Of a stretch of 64,000 nucleotides of DNA, positions 47,900 to 58,064 are shown piece by piece (within the stretch, counting starts at the first letter, position 1; every line of letters begins with the position of its first letter). The notes beneath the pieces are model-generated. The model made no database searches. It was given only the letters and a program-made list of their open reading frames with translations, and had not been told where the DNA came from. A program made the position numbers and the translations under genes. The stretch is from Proales similis (taxonomy: Eukaryota > Rotifera > Eurotatoria > Ploima > Proalidae), in assembly GCA_019059635.1 (NCBI GenBank), contig JAGVRJ010000005.1:868001-932000 (forward strand), in the 5' to 3' direction.

Positions 47900-50800
47900 T
47901 GTCTTTTGCTCTCTTCTGATTGCTGATTGCTGCTGGTCTAGAAGCGTCTACCGTATTGTAGCGGTTGCTCTTGTTGTTTATGTCTCTCCTCTTGTTGATT
48001 GTGACGATCTTGTTCAAGGCGCGGCACGCGGCTCAAGCCCCAACATCATAGATGGCCAAGAATCGATTGTGAATTTGGTTTGCACTAGAATTTCCGAGTC
48101 AGCAGATATAAACCAAATATGAACGCTGCATTCGATCTAAATTGGAACTAGAAGCTGACGAAAGCCGAACCGAAAGGCATCGAGCGTAGAGAAGAGCAAA
48201 CTGCCAGTACGCAACCCTCAGTCGACCCGTTAATAATCACAAAACCAGCCAGCAAGCTAAAGAACGGGATGGTCCATGAATTGCACTGCCTATTGATTTT
48301 TGCTTCCTTAAAACTAACCACATAAATTAGAAAAAAAAAGAGCTTCATGCGACGTGATCAAATAAATATTATGAAATAGGCTCCAGGAACGGCCGAATGT
48401 GAAAGGCGACCGCATCAAGCATTTTCATCTCTCTTTGTGTTTCTCTTCACTGCATCAGATTTGTGCTGTTTGTCATCTCAGGCTGAATGAAAGCAAATGA
48501 AAGCAATCTGATGATTCGCTTCTGACGGCTCTTCTCGTTCAATCGCTTTCATAATTAATAGTTAAGAGCTCGCCATTATGAATGCTCAATCCTGGCTTGG
48601 ATCTGCATTCAGTTCTACACCGCATTCCGCAAGTGAAATCGCCTATGATAAGCAGCGGCTGCAAAATCAAAAATGGAAAAGGCCCGCATCAGATTCTCAA
48701 TCGAATCGAGTGGCAGTTTGCTCATCAAATGTTAAAGGTCCTCCTAGGTCTCTTGACCTTAGGCGTCATGCCTAGAAAGCCAATAGCTCGGCCCGTGCCC
48801 GGATCACTGCAGGCCTAGCATTTGCAGAATTTGAAGCCCGCTCTTAGAGATTGAATGGCAAGCAGGCGGTCCGATGCCTGGTAAAATAAGATGTTAATTG
48901 AATATAAATATTATGACGCCTCATGCATTCCAGGGCACTTGAAGGCACGCAAAGGCGCGCTTGACTTGACGCTTTATATCAAGTAAATCTGCATCTCTTG
49001 ACGCAAGTTCTTTTGACGACGCTTCCTTCCAATTCTCAAGTGTTTGATTGTGGTTGATGTTTTTTAGAGAATTAGAAATTCAGAATGCTTGTCGCATTAC
49101 ATTTCGCTCGCTCATTCTCATTTCATTGTTTGCTGCTGCCGCTCATAATCGTTTTAGAGCATCGATGCTCTCTTCAAACGAGATTATAAACAACTAATGC
49201 GAGCGGCTAATGAATGCTGGCAATAACTTGTTAATGTAAAAGATATTGTTTAATTAAAATTGAAATAATAGAGCAGTTGAGTGGCAAGGCACATGCACTC
49301 GGGCACACTGACATAGCAATCATGTAGAAAGAGCTCTTGAGGAAATAGGCTACATGCCTTGTTTCTGGAGGCATTTCTGCATATTGACGCTTGCCAACCA
49401 GCGGCACCAAAGCCTCAGCCAGCGAGTCGGTGTAAAGCGAGTAAAGAGCTATTGCATTCTACTTTTACTTGCGCCAACACGCTGCTTCAAATCGAGCCAT
49501 AAGCCAATGAATGGAAACTTGGTTTTAATAGTTTATCAGATGGCAGATAATTTGTGCGTAGATGGGCTGCTGATGCAATCCGAATAGCTCGTTTTACTCG
49601 ACGAACAAAATGTATTGTTAAGTTGATTAGATGATGTGAAAGCTTGTTGTGCGGCAGTTCGATGAGAAAAACATCCATTCTCCGAACGAAGCCCAGCTCC
49701 CCTGAGGCAGTCTATGCACTCGCCATGCTCGATCTCGGTCTAAGTGTTGTATTTTGCATTTGTATGCGCCTGGCAAAGAAAAAGCGTTCAGCGCGCAAGC
49801 GGCGCCGTTGGTTTCATTTAATTAAATGAATCAACGCCGTCGAGTCCATAGCTAATCTCGACTTGTGTGGTTCGGAAAAGAGCTGCTGCCAGCGAATGGG
49901 CTTCGCTTCTTGTTTACATTCGCAATCTAACTGAATGTTTCGACTGAAATCTATGCCACCCACAATCTAAGACAGCTCGTGTGTCTTGGATGGCTAATAT
50001 GATGCGAAGCTCTTTGTTTTCTTTTCCTTCTCAATCCCGTTCTCCGATCAATTTAATTCTCTCCCTCCATCTCTCTCCTCCACTTTCTCTCTATCTCTCT
50101 CTCTCTCTCGCTCGCCCTCTCGCCCTCTATCGCATGCAGAATGAAAGAAAGAGAGGCAGGAATAGGCAACCATAGATCTTAGACATTTGTGGTGCAAAAG
50201 TGTTTTTTTTTCTGGCATAATTCTCTCTGGCTGTGAATCTGCTTGTCTATTGCAAACGCCAGACAAGAGGCGAGAAGCAGGCGAACGAAAAATCGATGAA
50301 TTAATCAGAACGCTACGCGCTAGACTAGATGCTCGAAATGCACGATCAAGTGCTGCCTCGTGCAGTTACACTAACCTATTTCGTCTGACTATTTTTTTTT
50401 CAACCGCTGAGATATAAGTTGAGAATAATTGGGTTGGCTTAAATCGCATGACTAAGTAGTTTGACTTGAACAGTTCCAAGTTGTACGGGGAACAAATTCA
50501 ATAGGCAAGCAGTGTGGACACGAATTGGAGGACTTGAGCTTAGCTGAAGATTAGGAATTTTCGGATAGTTAATGACTGTCTGCTGGCTTAAACCAGGCAT
50601 TTCGTTTTGCACCAATAAGGCACCCTATTAAACTGTTGCTCTCAAGTGTCACGACGGAAGTGAGACAGGCCATCCAAGCCGCTGAAAATCTGTTGATTAG
50701 AGCGCAGGAGCAAAATGAAATGCACCAGTGAAGAATGCTGAATTTCGTGTACAGAGTGCGTGACAGACATTCTTGTCCTTTGTTGGATAGAAATAAAAGA

Positions 50801-51505
50801 AAATAATTGCTTTTGGCATTTTTGTGCTTTTTGATAACAAACAGTCATAAAGGCGACCGTTCGATATTAATCTATTGAGAAAGCAACGCAGAACAAAACT
50901 TTAATTTGTACCCAAGCGTAATGGCTGCACTCGCTTATTGTAGTTGAAGGCAAACGCTTAAATAGTGGCTATAAGCAAGCAAGCAGCAGTCTGGTGACTG
51001 GCTGCCTGGCTTGTCGAAAAAATGGAAGCCATCGCCGAGTTTCTATTTTTAAAAGTTCAAAACCAGCCTCTCTTCAGTGCAACGATCTAGAGTTCCTTCT
51101 AAATGGCCAATAGAACTGAACCAATGTGGTTTTAATTTTGCCCGGCTATTTTCGCTTGAGCTGATTTGCGCTCTGCTTCATTATGAACGAGCTGAATTTG
51201 TTGGGTTTGTCAATTCTCTGCCTCGATACATATCTTGTGTCAGGCCAGCCACCTAGACGAGCCACATGCTGAAAGTGCTGTCGCGATCTTAGAGCTTACA
51301 TTGGAGAACAAGCTTTCACTCTAAACTGCTTAGGCTGAGGCTAATCTTGAGCGAAGGGCGTCAAGTTTTATGGGGACTCGAGTTCAGTGTCCAACTTATT
51401 TCCGAAGGCAAGTAAAGGCACCGATCGTTTTTCGTTTCTAAAGCTCTACGTTGGCCATAAATCTGATAGAAGCCAGAGTGTTGATAAGTGAGAAAAAAAG
51501 TGGCC
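47900..51505. other. 3.6-kb gene-poor region upstream of Kv4
   Basis: Between the divergent Kv4 (minus) and TBC1D22 (plus) starts. It has CT-rich runs at about 50082-50112 and no supported gene. Kv4 upstream regulatory DNA is likely to lie here by position only. Confidence 0.45.
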
Positions 51506-53566
51506 ATGAATGCGTTCAAAGACTTTGCAGAGAAAACCGATGATGTGTGGGACGTTGACGCAGAAGATGAAACGCCGGTTGAAATATCAATTACAGTGAG
51601 TAAAAAACACGCTCTTTTGTTGGGCAATTTTAACGCCGAAATAAACGAAACTCAGGAGTCAGAAGAAGCCGCTCGTCGTGTGATTCTCAAGCACAGAGAA
51701 AGTGTTGGGAAAAGTGAATCGGGTCAGAACTCGCCAACGTCGCCAACCAGCACCGCCAGCAAGAGTAAATAAACACCAACAGCAGCCCAGTAGCTGATCA
51801 TTTCATAGAGCTTTTGCTTGACCGGTTTTTTTTTTAGTTAAAAATCTTTTGCGCAGCCCGAGACCGGGTCAGGCTCTTCGACAAGACGCACCAAAGAACG
51901 GCCCGGTCGTAAATGCCAAGGACCAATCTGATCGGCAAAGACATCATCAAGAAGCGAGGTCAAATACTGCGGAACACAGACCAGCTCAAACGGTCGGAGA
52001 AGAGGCGGCCAGGTCTAACTTGGTGGTGAGCGCATTCAGACAAGTGTCGATAAGTTCGAACGGCTCGGGTGGTGCACGCACACAACTCGCTCGTGCGAAT
52101 TCAATTGACTCGTCCAATGTTGACTCAGGCGTCGACTTTCTCAGCGAAGAAGCGAAGCAAAACGCGAGAATGGATAAGTTCAATAAAATCCTCCAACACA
52201 ATCCGGTTAATTTGGGTAAGCATTCAGCGTCGCTCAATTGTCGTTCAATCGGGCTAATAAAAACATGCAGAAGAGCTGCAGAAGGCCTGCTGGAAAGGCA
52301 TTCCGATCAGCGTTCGTCCTGTTTGCTGGAAGCTTTTATCCGTGAGTATTCATTTATACAAAGCAGTGAGCGTTCTATTAACAGAAGGACATCTGAAGGG
52401 CTATTTGCCTCTCAAGCACGAGCTTCAGCAGAAAACAATTGAACAAAAAAGAAACGCCTACTGGGAGATTGTGGGCGAATACTACAGCCAGACTTATTTG
52501 GACTCTCATCATGACATGCTCAGACAGGTTTGAACTTGAACAGTCTCATTCTGCAGAGCGATTAAAATCGACCGCTTTTCAAGATTCTAAACGACATTCC
52601 ACGAATGAACCCGCTCATTCCGATATTTAAAAAGCAAATTGTTCAGAACATATTCCAGCGCGTTTTATACGTTTGGGCAGTGAGACATCCGGCCAGTGGA
52701 TATGTGCAAGGGATCAACGATCTCTTGACGCCCTTCTTTGTCGTATTTCTCACCGAACACACTGAACCAGGTTGAGTACAAACGGCCTCAACTTGCTTGT
52801 CTCGCACTAACATTTCTCTCGGCAACAAGCAGGAACCGAGGTTCAAAACATAAACTTTGAAAGCATTTCGGACGAAAAGCTAAAGCAGATCGAGGCCGAT
52901 TCATACTGGTGCATGACAAGTCTATTGGACAAGATTCAAGAGAACTACGTATTCTCGCAGCCCGGAATTCAAAAGCGTATTCAAGCTCTTCAAGATCTAA
53001 TAAATCGAATCGACCGTAAGTCGCCTGACAGTCCCTCCTCTTTCAGTCTTGAGCTCTAACATTTTCGACTTGCGCTCATTTGAATAGAAAAACTCTACAA
53101 TCATCTGATCAAGAACGGTATTGAATTTATCCAGTTCGCGTTCAGATGGATGAACAATTTGCTAATGAGAGAGATACCGCTCGCCTGCACCATTCGACTC
53201 TGGGACACGTACCATGTAGGTGCACGAATATTAAAAAAAAAACCTGAAGTTGTGAAGCAAGCTCTGATTCGATGTTGCCAAGGCCGAACCTTTTGGCTTC
53301 TCTGACTTTCATTTGTATGTGTGCGCTGCGTTTTTATGTCGATTTTCCAAGAATCTTTTGGCCGAAAAGGACTTTCAGGTAAAAGCGAACATTTGAAGAG
53401 AAAACGTCGAATTGTTGATCACTTCAGCAAATCACTAAAGGGTTTGATGTTGTTCATTCAAAATCTGCCGACCAAAACTATGCGGGAGAGTGATGTGGAT
53501 CTGCTGACTGCCAAGGCCTACCAACTGCAGTTCATGTTCGCCAATTCGCCCAGTCACATGAGCTGA
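51506..53566 (+). CDS. TBC1D22: Rab GTPase-activating protein TBC1D22
   Basis: TBC-domain Rab GAP; family members act at the Golgi. Nine exons sum to 518 aa: 51506-51764, 51838-52215, 52271-52341, 52399-52527, 52584-52770, 52833-53015, 53088-53215, 53283-53378, 53441-53566. The first ~200 residues are Ser-rich linker starting MNAFKDFAEKTDDVWDVD, which follows the family's FARNTSDAWDI block. The TBC domain has ACWKGIPISVRPVCWKLLS, NDIPRMNPL with the catalytic arginine finger, ASGYVQGINDL with the glutamine finger, FRWMNNLLMRE and the C-terminal FQGLMLFIQNLPT. Inside exon 1 a 60-nt segment from about 51596 to 51655 begins GTGAGT and ends CTCAG in frame, so it may be an optional intron. Confidence 0.93.
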
Positions 53567-54152
53567 AATGGAAACAAGCTTTGCTGAACAGACGGTTCCA
53601 AGACGAGCGCGTGCTTCTAAGCGAAGCAAATTAAAACCTGCCTGTACACTTAAAGTTTGGAATAAAATTAGACAACAAAAAGAGCAAATATTTGGCCTTG
53701 ACCCCATATGGATACGCCCATTTAGTGAAACAAAATCCTAATTGTCTTGTTCTTGTTGCTGATATTTGCAATAAACCAGATTCATAAACAAACCTGATTA
53801 GAAAGAGAGAGAGAGAGAGAGAGTGAGAGAAAAAAAACATAAGTCAATAATAACAAGTGAAAAAGAAAATCCGAAGGAAAGAAGAGAATAAAAGACAGGG
53901 CCAGACGAGAAGTGCAAGCGTGTTGGCTTGAGCTCAAAACTAATTTTGAATTTTCATGCGCTTCTTGGGGTTGCGAGATGCTGTAGGAAATAGCCAATAA
54001 TATAGAAAGGCTTGAAGAATATTGACGAAAAGCGAATGATCGCCAACAGGACTTGTTCTCGATCAGGCTGGTGTCTGATTAGAAATTACAAATTGGCTAG
54101 CAGTAAACGTGAAATTGCCCGACGAAAGGCGGCCACTACTTGTTAGCTCGGC
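53567..54152. repeat. Convergent intergenic region with GA repeat
   Basis: About 590 nt between the TBC1D22 and NF-YA stops. It contains a pure (GA) run at about 53804-53824 and candidate poly(A) sites (AATAAA near 53662). No gene. Confidence 0.55.
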
Positions 54153-55355
54153 TCACTTGCCCTGCTTTGGACCGGCAGCGAAACGGCCGCCTTGTCCGCG
54201 CACTCGATTCATCGCGTGCTTGTGTCTGGACTCGTGCAAGAACTTTTGTCTATTTTTCGGTATTCGGCCTTCGTTCTCGAGTTTGGCACGTGCTTGCCGC
54301 CGCTTCAGTATTCGATTATACTGTTTGGCGTTCACATACAACGGCTCTTCTTCGCCGCCGTCTGAATTGGGCGTAGCTGTTCCCGGATTGTGATGGCTCT
54401 GCTGAATCTGCTGCTCTAGGCCGTGTGTGCTGTGCAACTGGCTGAGATCTGCACTGATCACGTTGGCGTTTGTCGGACTGCCGAAGTTTAAACGTTGAGC
54501 GGGCGCATTCGAACTAGACGGAATCATCATGATCACATTGCTTAGACCATTGGCACCGGGCAAGCTGATGGTCTGCTGGCCCATTGATGGCGCTTGACCA
54601 TTAGCTAACACAAATGATCCGCCCGATCCGGACAAATTCATAACTAGACTCGATTAGCAATCAGCAATTGGTCAACTTCTGAATAATTCAATTTACTTTG
54701 TGGTGTACTTGATCCGTCGGCACTTTGGAATATGATCGCCTGTTGGCCATCGCCGAGTGATATGATTTGCGGGTTGACCAACGAGCCGGTCGTTTGTGTA
54801 GTGCTTGCACCATTGGAAGGCGACTGTTGTGTTAGAATTATCTGCAAAGAGAAACACAAATCATTAGACTGCTTGTGACTTGTACAGTTGAGAAGTGGCC
54901 GAGGTTAGTCGAAGAGAAAATTAAAATTTGATGGAACTGAAACAGAGGACAATTAGGCGAGGTTAGGGCCGATCGAAACGAAATCAAGCAGACTCGAGAT
55001 TGGCGCGGCATTGAGTTTATATGAATCGGCAAAGAGAATACCTGTTGCTGATTAGTAAACGGGTTATGAGCGAATGTTTGATTTGTTGGGGAATGTTTAT
55101 GCTCGTTTGTGGGGGAGTTACTGTTCTCTGCGGCTCGATAGGAGCTATTGGATGCCGCAACGTTTGCGCTCATCAGCTGAAATTCAAGCAACGTGAGAGA
55201 ATGCGAGAATGTGAGCGAAAGAGAAAAATACAAGGTGAAGGGCAATTGTTGGGAAATTGGGCGTACAGGAAACAGTTCGTCAAGGTTACGCAAATTCAAT
55301 CAAGTCAAAGAGTAGAATGATGATTAGCTACCTGTGAGTTGCCCACTTGCAACAT
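54153..55355 (-). CDS. NFYA: Nuclear transcription factor Y subunit alpha (NF-YA)
   Basis: Sequence-specific subunit of the trimeric CCAAT-box factor. Four exons sum to 264 aa: 55355-55332, 55176-55042, 54841-54697, 54643-54153. The N-terminal two thirds are Gln/Ser/Thr-rich activation sequence ([21 protein letters not shown]). The conserved A1/A2 domain lies near the C-terminus: [19 protein letters not shown] (NF-YB/YC binding), then [20 protein letters not shown] (CCAAT recognition). Only about ten residues follow it. It is shorter than human NF-YA (347 aa), mainly in the activation region. The 24-nt first coding exon is assigned from phase and an ATG. Confidence 0.95.
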
Positions 55356-55961
55356 GTTCGAGATTGGCTGGCTGACTCTGGGCGGAGGTGGAGTAGAGAC
55401 CTTAGTGTTCAAGCTGGTCTGGCAGCCCTTATGCAAATCAATTCACGGCCTCCTCTTGTCTGCTCTTAATTTTACCGCCAATGGCAAATAGGACCGCAGC
55501 GACGTTGCTTTATGACAGGCCGCTTTCAGATGCTTCGATTGGACTGCGCCGTTTGCAAGAGTGTGCTCGAAATTGGCTCTTATTCGCTAATTCGTGTTGA
55601 ACGAAAAATATGATTCGAAGATGGAGTAGTCGAATGAACGCAGTTCACAAGAAATGAATGCACACAACGCAGCTAATGCTTTGCTTTATGCCTCAGCCAA
55701 CCATGTTGTGGCCCGGCTTAATAAATGCGCAGTTTTATGCTAATTTCTGCATAAATCGACGCGATCATTATGCTTACCCTAATGTTGGAGCGATTATCTT
55801 ACCCAAGGCCTCTCTCTCCCACTCTCAAGTTGCTACCACAGTTCGCATCATCCAAGAGGTCGGCACGAAGCCAACTTGACACGCACGCCGACTGCGCAAA
55901 TGTCTCTGGCGCGCATTCAAAGGAAAGGGGGCATGGTGAGTTTCACGAACTTGCAGTTGAA
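55356..55961. other. Divergent intergenic region
   Basis: About 600 nt between the NF-YA start (minus) and the acidic-protein start (plus), presumably a bidirectional promoter region. The reading frame of the acidic protein stays open back to about 55770, so an upstream start or exon is possible. Confidence 0.45.
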
Positions 55962-56576
55962 ATGAAGCCGCCAACGAAATGCATGAAAGCAGATCAGGCG
56001 ATAGACATTCTGTTCAACAGTTCGTCTGACAGCCAAGACGAGTTTGACGAAGAGAGCGAAAAGGTTTACCACGACCAAAACTGTGAATTCACAGCGGATA
56101 CAGCCAACAAGGCCGATTCAATCAACTCACTGGTGGACGGTTGTGAGACAGATGAAGACGCAGATGAAGACGACCTTCCTCTTTCGCTTCTAATAAAAAG
56201 CGCCCGGCCGCTTCAGGAGAAGAGCCAGACCGAGGGTGAAAGCGAGAGCAAGTCTCAGAAGTCGAAGAAACACATTAAAGCAAGAAAAACGTCCAATCTA
56301 GCCACAAGCCTTCTTCCCAACGTCTACTTGTTTCTTCAGACCAACACAGACGAGTTCAAGAAATTCTACTTGGAAAATGAGCAGGACTCAGTTGCCGATC
56401 TGAGCTTGGTGTATAGTGATGGCGACTCTTCGATCGACGAGTCCACTAGTCCAGAGGCAGACAAAGAAAACAGCAAATGCTTCGCTTGCTTTAAAAATTC
56501 TCCGATTATTGCGCTACAGAGAACCGAGTCAATTAACTTGATGCGCAATCCGAAGAGGAGGAAAATTTTTGCCTGA
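55962..56576 (+). CDS. Uncharacterised acidic nuclear-type protein with KEN motif
   Basis: Single exon, 204 aa from the chosen ATG (MKPPTKCMKADQAIDILF). I do not recognise the family. It is strongly acidic in the first half (DSQDEFDEESEKV, DEDADEDDLPLSLL). A Lys/Ser block (KSQKSKKHIKARK) is followed by a hydrophobic segment (LLPNVYLFLQTNTDEFKKFYL), SPEADKENSKCF containing a KEN box, and the basic end NPKRRKIFA, a possible nuclear signal. A KEN box with acidic and basic low-complexity sequence would suit an anaphase-promoting-complex substrate, but that is only suggestive. Codon-level quality and an uninterrupted frame support a real gene. Confidence 0.6.
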   Translation: MKPPTKCMKADQAIDILFNSSSDSQDEFDEESEKVYHDQNCEFTADTANKADSINSLVDGCETDEDADEDDLPLSLLIKSARPLQEKSQTEGESESKSQKSKKHIKARKTSNLATSLLPNVYLFLQTNTDEFKKFYLENEQDSVADLSLVYSDGDSSIDESTSPEADKENSKCFACFKNSPIIALQRTESINLMRNPKRRKIFA

Positions 56577-56845
56577 GGCAAATCAATTTGTTTAGTGGGC
56601 GGCTCGTAATCAACCAAGAGCAACGAAAAAAAAAGGTGGAAATTCGAACCAATTCAAGCGTTTATAAGACTCACAGCAGCAGCAGCAGTAGCAGTGACAG
56701 TGACTTGGCGAAACAATTCATTTAATCGTAAATAACCGAAAATAATAAATACGAGTCTAGTCAGTTTGGCGAATTCAGTCAATCAATTGTCAGTCAATTT
56801 ACTAGGTCGATTAAAGATAAAACTAGACATACGAGTGCATGGGAG

Positions 56846-57811
56846 TTAAAAGTTCTTGCGCAATTTGGCCCACATCAGACGCAAGAGGACTGAAGTTCGA
56901 AAGTCTGACTTGAGCTTTGCGTCCATCATGTCAAAGTCGAGCTTTTGCGCTTGCTTGAGAAACACGTCTATGTGAACGAAGGGTGCGAACACCAGTCGAA
57001 CGTGCCTCGGTATTTTCTCTTTGAGTTTCTGCACGCTGTTCAAATGCTGGTTGGCCCTGGAGCACAAGTCAAACGTCAAATCTTTGAGATTTTGCTGCTT
57101 GGGCCGGAGGATGCGTTCGCTAAAGTTTATCAGATCTTGTTGCGCAATTTTATGCTTGAGCAACAGATCGACCGGCAAATAGAAGACACTTTGGCTGCCC
57201 GGTTTGAGGAGGTTCTTGGCCACCATGGTCAAGAACTCAGCCTTGCCTAGATGACTGGCCGCGTGATCGCAGTCGACGTTCTTTACGCCCAGGCAGTTGA
57301 GAATTAGATAGTAGACGCTGACGAAGCTCAGCTCGGCGCATTTCTCAACTTGCTCTATCGTACCGAACTGGTTCGCATTCAGGAACAGCTTTCGACCTTC
57401 GACCATTCGATTGAACCAAGTTCGATTCAGATTGTGATTGAACACAGCAAGGCCGATTTCATTGCTCACCGGCTCGAACAGATTCGGCCTGTTCGTCTGC
57501 TGTTCTGATTTTGATTTGTAGATTTTGTCTAGCTGCTCCTTCCAGAACAAGAGCTTCATGTCGGATATTCGTGGGTCGTTTCTGGAGCGGCCGATTGACA
57601 TAAGCTCGATATTCAATGCTTTTATTGCGAACGCGCTCCGAAGTGCGCTGTCCGGCACCAAGAGTGTGCCACTGTAGTCGTTGAAATCGTTTGTTTTCAC
57701 CGAGTTCATGCAATATGCAAAGTCCGGATGCAGAGCGCCAGACTTGGATTTGAATCTCTTTGTCACATGCCAGCTGGATCGTAGCAAATCGGCAGCTTGC
57801 CTCCTCAGCAT
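56846..57811 (-). CDS. NDUFAF6: Mitochondrial complex I assembly factor NDUFAF6, intronless CDS
   Basis: Mitochondrial member of the squalene/phytoene synthase family, needed for assembly of respiratory complex I rather than terpene synthesis. One exon, ATG at 57811, 321 aa. The N-terminus MLRRQAADLLRSSWHVTKRF is a basic amphipathic mitochondrial presequence. Family blocks are NDYSGTLLVPDSALRSAF, ALNIELMSI, KLLFWKEQLDKIY, CDHAASHLGKAEF and YLPVDLLLKHKIAQQDL. The Asp-rich motifs of true prenyl synthases are absent, as in NDUFAF6. A strong acceptor (TTCTCTTACAG) sits about 25 nt upstream of the ATG although the gap to TAF5 is only 253 nt. Confidence 0.94.
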   Translation of the reverse strand: MLRRQAADLLRSSWHVTKRFKSKSGALHPDFAYCMNSVKTNDFNDYSGTLLVPDSALRSAFAIKALNIELMSIGRSRNDPRISDMKLLFWKEQLDKIYKSKSEQQTNRPNLFEPVSNEIGLAVFNHNLNRTWFNRMVEGRKLFLNANQFGTIEQVEKCAELSFVSVYYLILNCLGVKNVDCDHAASHLGKAEFLTMVAKNLLKPGSQSVFYLPVDLLLKHKIAQQDLINFSERILRPKQQNLKDLTFDLCSRANQHLNSVQKLKEKIPRHVRLVFAPFVHIDVFLKQAQKLDFDMMDAKLKSDFRTSVLLRLMWAKLRKNF

Positions 57812-57942
57812 TCTACTCAACCGAACTGGATGCAGTCTGTAAGAGAAGTGCAACGTCAGCTCACAAGGTTTTCAACCCTCAAGCGTTTTGGATCAACAAA
57901 CGAGCTCGTATGAAGATTTACTCTCGATCGTTAATCGTTTCG

Positions 57943-57948
57943 TTTATT
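57943..57948 (-). terminator. Poly(A) signal of TAF5
   Basis: TTTATT on plus (AATAAA on minus) about 115 nt past the TAF5 stop at 58065 and about 130 nt before the NDUFAF6 ATG. Confidence 0.5.
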
Positions 57949-58064
57949 GGAACGAATAGCTTTTAGGATGATGATTATGTACAAACACCCACACACGCAC
58001 ACAAGCACATTGAACATGTCGCAGAGATTGTTGATCTGTTTGTATTTGGCCCTTCTGTCTGATT

